DNA from: Sweltsa coloradensis
Taxonomy: Eukaryota > Arthropoda > Insecta > Plecoptera > Chloroperlidae
Length of the DNA: 64,000 nt
Reading direction: 5' to 3'
Assembly: GCA_024449915.1 (NCBI GenBank)
Contig: JAMZAV010001751.1
Location: forward strand, 1 to 64,000
Position 1 is the first letter of the stretch; each line of letters opens with the position of its first letter. This document shows positions 24,909-35,995 of this stretch, in pieces. The notes under the pieces were generated by a model that saw only the letters and a list, made by a program, of their open reading frames with translations, did no database searches and was not told the origin of the DNA. Both the position numbers and the translations under genes were made by a program.

Positions 24909-25184
24909 AATGAACAGAGTAATTTTGCTAGATTACAATAGAGTGGAATTATAGGCCTACCCTATGCAAAATTATGCAAATATGGTACAATCTGTCCGTA
25001 TAGTATAATCTCGAGTGTTATAATTTATGAACAAATCATCTCTTATAAAACCACAAAAACTGACACCAGTCGGGTCTAAAAAAAATACTGTGCCCGAGAT
25101 ATGCCAAAATAGTGGTCGGGAACTTAAATTATTTTCTTACACATCTGAGCATGTATTATTAAGTGTACTACAGAAAGGTTTAAC
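24909..25184. other. intergenic, nothing recognised
   Basis: AT-rich spacer between two mobile elements. Confidence 0.4.
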
Positions 25185-25587
25185 ATTTAGGCTGGGGCTA
25201 CACAGGGCAATTGCTCCGCACTTGCTCTGCAGGCTCTGTGACGGGTGCTCCGCCGAATGGGCTACGACTACACATGGCGGTTGCTCCGCATGGGAATCGG
25301 GGAGGCCAGCGTAAAAACAGCATCGAACAACATCGGCCTTGAGCAATATCGCAGACCCGCAACCGCACTGTGTAGTCGCTCTCATTCAACTGGATGTGTT
25401 AACCTTGGTCTGCGGGGACGGGTGCTCTGCATCGAGCTCGACATGCTGCGGGAAAAAAATTCCCGCATGCGAACCGCCCGGCTCTGTGTAGCCGCTCTCA
25501 TCTAAAACCATGTGTCGACCTTCTTTTGCGAACCCGCACCGGGTGCTCCGTCGCGGAGCAACCGCACTGTGTAGCCCCAGCCTAAAT
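25185..25587. mobile_element. inverted-repeat DNA element, GC-rich interior
   Basis: The termini are CATTTAGGCTGGGGCTACAC and its complement, continuing into GCGGTTGCTCCGC-like repeats. The interior contains several copies of GGTGCTCCG and ACTGTGTAG. No convincing target duplication could be found, so the superfamily is open. The open frames here are by-products of its GC content. Confidence 0.75.
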
Positions 25588-25815
25588 GCCAATTTCAATT
25601 ATAACGTGTTATCTTGCAAGATGTAGACCTAGCTTACTTTGCTGCCTGCGCATTAGTATACTGTGTATTATATACTAGAGGCTATACTTTTTTGTAAAAT
25701 ATATTACGTTAACCCTACTTAAATGTAAGAACTAGTGTATAAAGCAAAAAAGGACTACTCGGTGAAAACTGTTAAAAACTGTAACTAGGCCTATGTATTG
25801 TTATTTGTTGTCCTT

Positions 25816-25817
25816 AA

Positions 25818-25860
<43 letters not shown>

Positions 25861-25861
25861 A
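25816..25861 (+). repeat. (AAAT)n microsatellite
   Basis: About eleven consecutive AAAT/AATA units following a 20-base unique stretch. Confidence 0.95.
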
Positions 25862-26839
25862 ATTAATTAATTGTTGGCTAATATTGCTAGTTCTGGTCAG
25901 GGACTCCATGTATTCCGCACTTCTGATTAGCAGCAATACCCCTCATTTTAACTGTGTTTGCTGTTGCACACTAAGCTATCGTCTTACTCTTAGGTACCGG
26001 TAGTAGTATACCGGAGTATCCTGGGTAAAGAACATGCTTTTGTACAATGGGGGATTCGGGGAAAGACTCCCCAGCTAATGCGAGTCCGGGTGCATAGCCA
26101 CGTTTTTTTTTTCGATTCTTAGAGTGTGATCCGAGTATTTTTAAGTGTTTTTGGCACATTTTTTTAAAACAGTTGGTTGACGTGACTGGTGACCAATTGT
26201 AATTATTGCAAAATTTTGGGTTGACCGTTTGATTTCAATATTCATTTTCTTTTAACGAAAAAGTATCAAATGAACACTGCTTTAAAGATTAACAGTATTT
26301 GCACTAAAATTCATCTTGGTTATATTAATTTGTTCACAACCGCAAATAAATACAACACCGAGATAGCCCACTTGCTTGCCAGCATTGCCACTGAACGCAA
26401 TGAATAAGCAAAAACGTCGCTAGAACTGGCAACGGCAATGGACCGCACACAGTGCAGACTCAAGCAGCAGTATTTCCCCTACAACTCCTCCTGGCATTAC
26501 GAGTCATACATTACATACATAGAAGTCATACATCAAAGTCAAGGTTGAGTATCCAACAATAGTAGCCTAAATTGCTTTCATTGTTTTAACTGTAAAGCCC
26601 ATGTTTTAGTTAGGCTTACACCTTGGAAAGTACTGTAGATTGTTTTGGTTTTCTTTTGTTATTAGTTTTGTTTTCAAAATGCAAGCTATTTGACTTGAAA
26701 AAGTGCTATGTATAATTAGCACGAAACAATGTCTAAATAAATAAATAACTTCTACACGGATAACCGAAAGCTATTATGAATATAATTAAAACCGTGAAAG
26801 CCTTCATTTAACTACATTGTTTAACCTTGGTTTTATTAA
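25862..26839. other. intergenic, nothing recognised
   Basis: AT-rich, no supported exon or element boundary. A poly-T run lies at about 26103-26112. Confidence 0.4.
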
Positions 26840-27010
26840 ACAAGGGAGCGTTGTAACAAAACGGGCCTGCTACGCTCCCTTTTAAAAGCCCCACTATGGG
26901 TGCCAATGTAACAAAACTGGGCCTCCCTAGACTTGATGTAGGCCTTCTCGATCCCCACACGGGTGCCAATGTAACAAAACTGGCCTCCACTACGCTCCCT
27001 ATAACGTAAC
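26840..27010 (-). repeat. imperfect tandem repeat with core GTAACAAAACTGG
   Basis: The core TGTAACAAAAC recurs at roughly 26854, 26907 and 26971, and as CTAACAAAAC near 27028. Neighbouring GGGTGCCAA and CTACGCTCCCT blocks are also repeated. The minus-strand frame over it reads as repeated SFVTLAP units, a consequence of the repeats rather than a recognised protein. Confidence 0.65.
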
Positions 27011-29199
27011 TTCACACAGTTTGCCAACCTAACAAAACTACCCTTCCTGGCCAGTAAGTGCAACCAGAATCTTAACCCTACCTAATGTGTATGATGAGAT
27101 GATTCAACCTAACTAGGGAATTTCTATCAACCATACACAAAAACATACACTCACCAATCCCACCAAAATTGAGTACACCACTGCAATTTGGACGAAACTC
27201 CACTGAAAAGAACTTATAGAATAATACCACAACTTGTGAATCAGTAATTATGAAGTAACAATGCAGTCTCGAATTCATAGATTGGGCTGTATTCTCCTTT
27301 CCAAGGTAGATGTTTCTCAATAGGAGAAATACATAACATTTAGCCTACCTAACCAGTACTGATTTCTGTCTAGAGAATACATACATCTTTATCATTAATG
27401 ATTATGGTGTCAGATTGACAGTTTTGAAAAATGACCTTGAAGATAATTTTAGTTATATTTGGCCTAAACAGATCGGCAATTTTAGATAAGTTGTTAAAAT
27501 ACTCGTCAGCTCAAGGACATCTCATCCCTCTACTATGCCGTGGAAGAACAGTCCGGCTTAATCCAATCCACACGCAATGACAATCCAGTCTCGTCGTATT
27601 CTCTTGTGATCCGGTCTTGTCCTACCACGATAATATCCTTCCGTAGATCTTCTTGTTTTTGAAGCTTTTAAAAACCCGAACTTTAATTATCTTGATATTA
27701 ATGTTATAATTCTGTAGCTCACTTAATTAGTTCCTCATGAGTATAAATCGTTCCAATAAATCGAAGAAATGTTCAAATAAACCTTCAAACGGTCAGATAG
27801 CACTTTGACAGATGTCTAGGCAATATGTAAACAACGCCATCTTTATTTTTAGTCGTAATCCAAGCTATCTATTTTTGATCGATATCAATAGCCAATCACA
27901 GCTTGATTCACAGTTTCATTATGACGTCACGAATTCTCATCTTAAATGCCATGCGAACGCAACGATCCGCCATTATTAAAAGTTTTGCAATCTTATTTCC
28001 CGACGATATAAAACGAAGCATTTATATTTCTAATTTAGGTACTTTTAGGTATTTATTATGTTGAATAATGTTCATCAAACAGTTCTACGTATTTTATTAC
28101 TAGGACCCGTACTCCTGCCAACTCTTTCATAAACTATGATATGTTCTAACTTCACTTCGGTAGTGACGGTCGACAAAATATCTCTTCTTTTGATACGCCG
28201 ACTCACTTTCAATCCTGTGGTTTTTATGATTCACTCGCAAATTGAAAGATAAATGTCGCCCCAACTTTTTAATAAACGATAGAAATAGCTATCAAAGCTA
28301 TTCTATTCCCGCCACTTGTATAATGATTGCAATATCACTGGTCCTAACTTGACTTAACTGTGCACTCAAATTGTTGGCTTTGTAGACACTCGATCCTCCC
28401 GTGTGACAAAACTCAACGAACTTTTACTAGTTCTTATTATCGGCTGATAAATCACTTTGCTTTAGACTTCACTTTGGCACATTATTTAACCCGTATTTCC
28501 TATCCCGATATGGATTTCCTTAGGATAACGCCACTTGACTTTCAAACTTCTGATAGGCCTATGCCGACGCGCGTTTCTACGGCTCACAATTGCTAATCAC
28601 ACGTAACTTGGTTCGTTGATAACTACTTTTTTTCGTAGGACTCACATTAGCCCTTGCTGACGATGTAACTCTTAAATACTTTCTCACTTAAAATCTCTCC
28701 TCCATAGAGAGAGATTTATCACGTAAAATTCCTTAGTTAGGCGGACTCTCCGCGAAACCCAAAAACCAACACACCCAACTCGCAATCGGCCTCTCGTAAG
28801 ACTGACCCTTCTCTCCAAGATGGCTGGTCAACCGGCGTCCAGATGACCAACAAACAGTCTTCAACCAATCACAGCTCAGCAAACTTGACCCTTGTGGCTG
28901 AAATGAGCAAACTCTCATGGCGGCTTCCCAACTGCTCAAACAATCGTCAATCCACTTATGGATTTTTAAAATGCCGTAATATACAATAATAAATCTAAAA
29001 CTAGATTTTTATTTACAGAGGTAAAACTGAATAGAATTACAAGATGTTAGTATTTAAGAATGGAATTATTGTGGATTCTGATAATTATAGCCCAATCCAT
29101 AAAACAAAGATATACATTTTATTAATTTCATCGAAAAAGATTTGACCCATGGTAACTCTTCCAACAACTAATACCAAAAGGACCTAAGTCCACTCGAGG
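27011..29199. other. upstream region of Nck, unassigned
   Basis: Less AT-rich than its surroundings between about 27540 and 28940. Weak open frames occur at 28360-28596 (+) and 28733-28939 (-). It may contain Nck promoter or 5' UTR sequence or an old LTR. I could find no TG...CA ends, primer binding site or core promoter, so none is claimed. Confidence 0.35.
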
Positions 29200-29640
29200 G
29201 AAGTCGTACAGTTACAGCGTAGCAATTGAGGATTTCAATTCAACTCAAACGGCTCTTATTCTGTGATTCTGTTTGTACATAAAAAATCAGACGAATTGCT
29301 GAATAAAATGAGTTCAGAGAACTGCTAACAAAATCAGCATCATTGCAATTTAGGGCCTAAACCAACAAGAAATAATATATTTAAAAAAAGCTGAAAATGT
29401 GTGGGAATTATTTTAGCAACAATAATTTTGTTTTTGAAAAAAAATGTTTGTTATTTTGTCATGCTGTGAAAATGCAGTGCCCAAGGTGTAACGAATCTTG
29501 CACATTCAAGGTACCCCCAAATTCTGCTCAGAGATTGAGTAAACCTTGCAATCTTCACACATATTTTGTACTGGCTATGTTTTCCATAAGCCAGCGTTAC
29601 AATAGGAAGTTCAAAAACTAAAAAGAGAATAGTAAACAGA
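29200..29640. repeat. fragment of the HINE-like subfamily C repeat
   Basis: It contains ACTCAAACGGCTCTTATTCTG followed later by CCCAAGGTGTAACGAATC and GAGATTGAGTAAACCTTGC. The same blocks recur at 40060-40878 (inverted) and 49280-49900. The short frame at 29397-29621 with Cys pairs (CPRCNESC) is part of the repeat and is broken in the other copies, so it is not annotated as a gene. Confidence 0.55.
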
Positions 29641-30544
29641 AGAATGGCTATTCAAAACCAGTCAATAACAAACATGTCAACAAAGCCTCCTGACATGTAA
29701 TAAAACTAATATAAGGCAATTCCCTGCATCTAGATGTTGCGTGGCTCGCCGTACGCGTGAACTGACTTGCAGGCTAGTTTTAATTGTTTGTCTAGCGCTA
29801 GTTACCGTCCCAAGAGCTTTCTTTTGTTTTGATTTTATAATTAAATTCATGCTCCCATGAATTTTACTGTTGAATCCAACTAAATTGAATGTTAGATCGT
29901 ATTTTGTATACGTACATCACTTGTCAGTTTGCAGATATAGTAATATACAAATTTGTCTAGTTATATTATGCTGGTAATTAAACAAAAAGTAGATATTGAT
30001 AACTTTGTTGTTTGATAATATAAGGCAAGGGCTAATAAGCATGTTATTTTTATTTATAGGGCCTATGCCTCCTAATCCTAATCATATTAAAAATCAATAG
30101 GTTTAGGTAGCCTACTCGGGCCCTAGTCTTGACCAGGCCACGAGCTAAACAATATTACTCTCCATCAAGCAGTAGCGCGTGCTAAGGGGGAGTCTGGGGG
30201 ACAAAATTTCCTTATTTCCCGGTAGTTCATGCAAAGAAAGACCTACTTGTTTTAGATAATGGCATCCCGGTATCTTACAACTTCTTGCACACACCATTGC
30301 CTATTATGAAGAAAAATACAGCTCAACTCTGGCATGTTGACATTTGAATTGTATGCAGATCGTATGTAAACAACGAAAACAAAAGACAGCTCTTGGGGAC
30401 GGTAACTAGCGCTGTGGGAAAAAAGTGCGAATTGTCTTCAACAATCAAAACTTGTTGCGTGAACAGGCAGGGAACGAGGAGCCACGACGAACATCTAGGA
30501 GGCAGTGGGCTAATCAATCAATTTCTTCTCTTGAATCATTCATT
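29641..30544. other. intergenic, nothing recognised
   Basis: AT-rich sequence ending at the T that precedes the HINE-like element at 30545. No supported feature. Confidence 0.4.
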
Positions 30545-31496
30545 GGATGAGCGTAGCGAAGAATGAAGTGAAGACTGACTTGCAATGCAAGTGCTACTTT
30601 TATATTATTTTAATGTTACGTAAAAATGCATTTAGTAATATGTATCTTGTTTTTAATTGGGTCTAATTATCTACATGAATTATGTACATATCAATGACAA
30701 TACCAATAAATATCATATCATGTCATTCCATTTCACTACACTGGAGAAAAAAATCCGGAATGTTTTTCTTTCTTTCTTTCTTTCTTTCTTTTTTTTCTGT
30801 TTGTATTATTGTGTGTTTGTTAACACGATTCCGGCTAAACCGATAGGCCTACTCCAATTACGATAAATTTTATGGAGATATCGAAATCTCTGAACTTAGA
30901 ACTGCCACGTTTTTGAGCGCAATTGGAAAATTATTTCTCATTAAAATCGCAATTTTACGATTTTTTTTTATTTTAAAAAAATTTCTTTAGCTTATAACAT
31001 CTACATGCTTTATCCAATTTTAATGATTTTTTCACAGAACCTTAATTTTATGAACATAGGTATTCGTGTGAAATTTGAGCGCGATCGAAAAACTATTTTT
31101 CATGAAAATCAAAATTTAACGTTTTTTTTTCTTTTTTAAAACAATTCTTTGACTTATAATACCTAGGCCTACATGCTTTTATCCTATTGTAATGATTTTT
31201 TCACAGAACCTTAATTTTATGAATTAATATATTCGTGTAAAATTTGTGTGCAACCGAATAATTATTTCTTATGAAAATTTCAATATTACGATTTTTTCCT
31301 TTTTTTAAATTACGATTAATTAAAAAAAATTAAAAATTTAAGTTAATATTTTATTTTATTTTATTTAATCTTAAAAAAATCTTCAACTTAGTAATTATTT
31401 TTTCACGGAACAACAGAAAATCCGCATAACACATGGCAGCTCAATGCACCAATTACGCTCATCCAACAACGCGGCGGGACTTTAGCGTTTTCCAAG
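30545..31496 (+). mobile_element. HINE-like element, subfamily A (952 bp)
   Basis: It starts GGATGAGCGTAGCG after CATT and ends GTTTTCCAAG before TAATC (a decayed CTAG|T). Near the 3' end TACGCTCATCC complements the 5' end, followed by AACGCGGCGGGAC and GCGTT, which can form a short hairpin. The interior holds about three copies of a roughly 160-bp unit containing TTTGAGCGCAATCG and TTATAACACCTACATGCTT-like blocks. A (CTTT)n run lies at about 30768-30791. No coding frame. Confidence 0.8.
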
Positions 31497-32541
31497 TAAT
31501 CTAAAACAATACCAATAATTAATTGACGTTTATTGTGATTTATTTTACTGACTTTTCCTCAAACTTCATTCTTATTAATATTTTGTTTTCTTCAAAAGAA
31601 TAATATGCTCTAATTGGCAATGTGAAACATTTGACATTTGTCAAGCATTATTATATTTCACAGGTAGGCCTACAGGACTAGGCCTATGGGACTAATGGGC
31701 CAACTATTTCTGAAATTGACCAGTCACAATAAACTCTTCAAGGTCATTTTACTTTTAACTTTTCTCTTTTTATTGTCGACCAGAGTTTGACAGTTGAAAA
31801 GTGGAAAGTTAAATGTAAAAATTAAACCCCCTTTTAAAAGCTAACCCTGTAGGCTTATTTGCTCTATAACTGGACTAATGCGGCGCCGTTCTGAATTTGA
31901 ACTTTGAAATAGGAAATAGTACCTATTGAGAATTGCAATATAGGTGGAACCAGATAAGGTGGCGGTCGCCGAGGGATCGCAGCACTGTCGTCTACGCACT
32001 ATGGCCACAGGATCGGCAAAAAGTAAATAAAATAACGGTCTCTAAAACTGCTTTCGGAGAAAAACACGACTATTTTAAAGCCAAGCCTTGCCCAATATAT
32101 CCTAAAAATAAAGTATTTATGAAGTGTACGAATAAAAATAAAGACATTTTGATGCTCCAAAACATTGACATCACATCTGGCGAGGTTGGCATTATAAACA
32201 GCTGGAACTTTCGACACACCATTACCAACAAGGCAAAAAAACACCTTCGTAATCGTGATTAGGCCTACTTAAAATCATTATTTCGCTAAAATACTGACTC
32301 TGTGGGACGAACTACTTTATTCACAGCTTATAAAATGTTGATTTATGTGATAATATATCACGATAACATGACCAAATACGGTAGGCCCTACCTAATGCAA
32401 GTTGTGTGTAAATTGTCAACGTTGGCGTCCGTGCTCTCGCTTGACCTTGACGGCCGCCAGCTTATCTGGTTCAACCTATAGCTAAGTTTAATTACGTAGC
32501 TTAGGCTATAATTTTAAAATACAAACCAGAATTTACAAAAT
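31497..32541. other. intergenic with one unassigned open frame
   Basis: A plus-strand frame at 31933-32262 (109 codons) has a Lys-rich second half (KCTNKNKD, HTITNKAKKHLRNRD). I do not recognise it, codon use is not distinctive, and the opposite strand is also open there, so it may be chance. The rest shows no feature. Confidence 0.3.
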
Positions 32542-32619
32542 CTTTCCCGACCAGGAGATTGAACCCAGGTCTCCCACATTTCGGATATAAGGGCGCCTTA
32601 GCCAACTAAACTGGGGAAA
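32542..32619 (-). repeat. tRNA-like SINE head fused to an ACTAGG-ended element
   Basis: On the minus strand it reads GTTTCCCC, A box AGTTTAGTTGGC, AAGGCGCCCTTATATCCG, then B box GGGTTCAATCTCC and GGTCGGGAAA, so an acceptor stem TTTCCC/GGGAAA is possible. The same arrangement and the same junction occur at 49970-50005 plus 50732-50830. It is a tRNA-derived repeat, not a functional tRNA. Confidence 0.65.
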
Positions 32620-32872
32620 CGCCAAAGGCATTGTTAGACGAGTAAGCGAGTCATGTGTTGAGTACCAGGGAACATTTGCATTTAAGTTTGATAATTATAT
32701 TGGAATAAATAATAGGGTTCTTAAGTTTAGTCAGTATAAGGGCGCGTCAACTGTAAGGCCATAATGCGCCACTCTAGCCTAGGCCTTAGGTAGAGGGAAG
32801 AAAGGGAATGTTACCGGGTACTCAACTCATGGCTCACTCACTCGTCTAGCAACAACTTTGGCATTTTCCTAG
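32611..32872. mobile_element. inverted-repeat element with CTAGG/CCTAG ends (family D)
   Basis: The left end is CTGGGGAAACGCCAAAGG and the right end the complement of CTAGGAAAATGCCAAAG. Inward of these are ACGAGTAAGCGAGTCATG and its inverted partner CATGGCTCACTCACTCG, and ACCGGGTACTCAAC blocks. Related copies lie at 38456, 50820-51159 and 53642-53819. Confidence 0.7.
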
Positions 32873-33172
32873 TAGTAGGCGACTATGACGCTGTTATGTT
32901 AGTAGGCCTACTTCAGACAAATTAAAAACGTGCCTACACCGTATACCTATATATGGATTGTTGTAGGTTTTCGCAGCCCGTTGTATGTAGCCTAGGAAAA
33001 AACAAAAAAACAAAAAAACAACAAAAACAAAACCAGTGACTATTTTTTCCGGCAGAGTCAAATGGAAACGCTCACGAGCGTAGCGAAGATTCCATTTCAC
33101 TACACTGGAGAAAAAAATACGGAATTTTTCTTTTTTTTCCTAGCCTAGGTACAATACTAGGTTCTTGCGTAA

Positions 33173-33420
33173 AACCGGGTCAGAATGATGAACCAGCGCA
33201 GAGACTGGGCATCCACCGACATTTCGTCTGATCTACGTCAGACATCTTCAGGGTGACTGTGACTTCACGAAGGTTGAAGTCACAGACCATTTGTTCAACC
33301 TACGTGGTCGTGAAGTCAGTAATCCTGAAGATGTCTGACGTAGTAGATAAGATGAAATGTCGGTGGACGCCCAGTCTTATTGTTCCTGTTTTATGTATTG
33401 TCATGTTAATAATATGTTAT
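33173..33420. repeat. inverted pair of Penelope-type terminal sequences with degenerate hammerhead-like motifs
   Basis: The two arms, centred near 33290, are inverted copies of ACTGGGCATCCACCGACATT continuing to ACATCTTCAGG. Read 5' to 3' each arm has CTGAAGATGTCTGACG..., ...GACGAAATGTC (or GATGAAATGTC) and GGTGGA, i.e. a CUGANGA box, a GUCUGA/UCAGAC stem, GAAA and GUC. An extra U sits between the CUGANGA box and stem II, so the ribozyme would be imperfect. Confidence 0.5.
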
Positions 33421-33555
33421 TTATGCATTGCACAAACTATCATATTCTAACACTATATTGTATTGCACTTGTGGGACACCCGTCCCGTTGTCAATAAAGA
33501 ATAAATAATAATAATAATAATATATATAGCTATATATATTAGTAGGCCTAATTTA

Positions 33556-33720
33556 GACAGAAATTAAAAAGTGACTATTCCGGGGATCGAACCCGGGACC
33601 TTGGCTTTCCGGGCCATGCAGCCACCACAGGTACACAACACACGGTTGGTAAGAGCATGGCCCAGAAAGCCAAGGTCCCGGGTTCGTTCCCCGGAGTAGT
33701 CACTTTTTTAATTTCCATCT
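33556..33720. repeat. tRNA-headed palindrome, 65-bp arms
   Basis: The left arm 33556-33620 and right arm 33654-33720 are near-perfect inverted copies, each carrying a B-box block (CGGGGATCGAACCCGGG / CCCGGGTTCGTTCCCCGG). On the plus strand GGTTGGTAAGAGCATGG precedes the B box, resembling a tRNA D arm. Outer ends read AGACAGAAATTAAAAAGTGA. The external flank GCGTCATAGTC...TACTATAAAACC recurs at 21210, 32881 (inverted) and 54830 (inverted). Confidence 0.75.
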
Positions 33721-34788
33721 GAAGTACTAACATAACAGCGTCATAGTCACCTACTATAAAACCAAGGTTAAATATAGGTACCGGTATATAGGGGTAATGT
33801 GGGTAATTGGAAACAGGGCGTAATTGGAAACGCCCTTTATAACTTCCGTATGTGAAGTTCAAATTTTAAAAAAATTGTTAGATAGCATGGTCCAGACCTT
33901 TATGGAAAATGTGCAAGTAGTTACAGCTTCTTTTGTTAGATGATATGCATGTCATACACATTGCAACCACCCAACCTCTACACAAAAAACTTGTTTCAAT
34001 TTGAAACACTTCCCAAAATTTCCCCTGTTATGGTCCTTATTTTGTTTTTAAGAAATTTGTTCTTGGATCGAAATTAATAAAGACACATTAGTCAACAATA
34101 TGGTACAGGTGAAATTTAGATAATTATCATAGTTTCTCCTGATAAGCAATGTTTCCAATTCCCCTATTATCTCATACTTGGGGGTAATTGGAAACATGAA
34201 TTAGGTGTAATTGGAAACATACAGGGAAATTGGAAACAAAGCCAAAAGATCCATGTTAAGCTATGGACAAATTTCAGGGGTAAATGGAAACACATTTAAA
34301 TGTTTGGTTTAAAAGTAAGGTAAGTTGGCAACAGTGTCTAAATACACAGCCTTCTTACTTAGGCTTCAGATTATCATGTTTTGGAAGGAAAGATACCCTC
34401 GAAGAGATGACCACGATTCGGTATTGATAAATAATATATTTGCTGGTCCAATAAAGATAAACTTGGCACTGTGGACTTTCGTCTTGGACCCACACCAAGA
34501 TGCCATTGAAAATATGTGCATTTTAATTTTTTTTTCCAAAATCACAGGAAATCCAAAAAACCGCAGCTAACGTTTCCATTTGCCCAATCGATGCATGTTT
34601 TGTTTTTGTGGGTAATTTACCAATCTGTTGATGTAGTTTTTGTAAATTTAATTTTAAGTGATGATTGTATTAATATTTAAATACAAAATACAACTTTTTT
34701 TATACAACAGCCTTATTTTCATGCTTGTGATGCTTTTGAGATTTTCCGTACAATTCTGCGTTGCGACGGAAGGTTTTCTTTAAATGTA

Positions 34789-35995
34789 GGGGAACATGCT
34801 GTACCTTGGACATAGTTGTACCCTTTGGGCCATTCAAGATATCTCTGCTATCTTGTGGTAGAAAAAATAGCTAAAATTTCTAGTAGTCAATTATGCCACT
34901 AGGTGTAGACTATACCAAACTGGGATGGTGGTAGAAAACCTAGCATCATTAAAAAATAATTTGTGTTTTCAACCATTCAAAGTAAATATTTTGCATGTTA
35001 CTATTTTGCTTTTTAAAAAACCTTGAATGATATTTTACTGCTAAAACACTTTATAAAGTCTGAGAACCATGTTTTGATGTATAATTTATACCAATTACAT
35101 AAAACAGGCAACTTAACCTCAAACTAAATTGGAGGGAAATCAAAAAGTTACGTGCTTGGTTGTACCTTGGGTCACCTTATAGTAATGTACCTTGGACCAT
35201 GTCCAAGGTACATTTAACATGGCATTTCCTTTACCATGGTAGGCCAATTCGTTTGGTTTCTTTAGATAATGTCACGAAGTAAAGAGGGCAAGGTAAGGGG
35301 TGAAATTAGTGGAGTTGCGGGGGGGGGGGGTTCCGCAAAGCGTCGTGGGGGGAAGCAAAAAATGCGTTGCCGTTGTCAGCTAGGCCCCCCCCTCGGCACT
35401 TCGCGCCACCCCCCCTCCAACCCCACTAACCTACAAATCCACTTTTTAGGGGGCGGGGGGGGGGGGGGGGCTAGCTGACTATGGCAATGCACTTCATGCT
35501 TCCCCCCAACCCCCTAACCTACTTTCCTTTTGGGGGGGTCTAAGTACTGAATTTTCTTTTTTATATTCTATAATTCAAAATGGCGGGCCCTTAATAATAT
35601 TTTTAGTCAATAGAAATACCTAAAACTATACACTCCCACTCTTTACATATGAAGTACTAACAAGAAAGAAAACATAAAGTAGGCCTATAGGCCTATCCTT
35701 CAATTTTCTATGTAATTTATGTCCATAATTCAAGGTATAAATTAACATGGTCCAAGGAAACGAATTACGTGGTCCAAGGTACATTGCTATGCTGTACCTT
35801 GGACCATTTTGCACTAATTATTAAAAGGGTTTTTAATTTATAGCAATAATTGAAAAGTGCCATATACAATAAAATCAACAAAGTTTTGTACAAGGCATGT
35901 TCTAGCAAATACAAAAAAAATAAACCAAAATCATCATCTCATTTCTCCAGAAACCATTAAATGTAAAAAGTGGCCCAAGGTACAGCATGTTCCCC
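34789..35995. mobile_element. nested TA-flanked element with GTACCTTGGACC motifs
   Basis: It begins GGGGAACATGCTGTACCTTG and ends with its complement, flanked by TA at 34787-34788 and 35996-35997. GTACCTTGGAC or its complement recurs near 34800, 35163, 35191, 35205, 35750, 35768 and 35796. It interrupts the element 33791-36364. No transposase frame is seen. Confidence 0.85.
35310..35530. repeat. G-tract hairpin (potential G-quadruplex)
   Basis: Runs of about 10, 6 and at least 15 G on the plus strand and several C runs form an inverted arrangement: GTCAGCTAGGCCCCCC at 35377 complements GGGGGGCTAGCTGAC at about 35465. The open frame at 35269-35478 arises from this and is not annotated as a gene. 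Confidence 0.7.

Noticed and set aside
25137..25598. Overlapping frames of 63-95 codons on both strands
   Set aside because: All lie in a GC-rich inverted-repeat element and none has a recognisable domain.
29397..29621. Small cysteine-rich protein (CPRCNESC)
   Set aside because: The same sequence recurs at 49680-49890 and inverted at 40060-40190 with broken frames, so it is repeat DNA.
35269..35478. Gly-rich 69-codon frame
   Set aside because: Created by poly-G tracts in a nested transposon.
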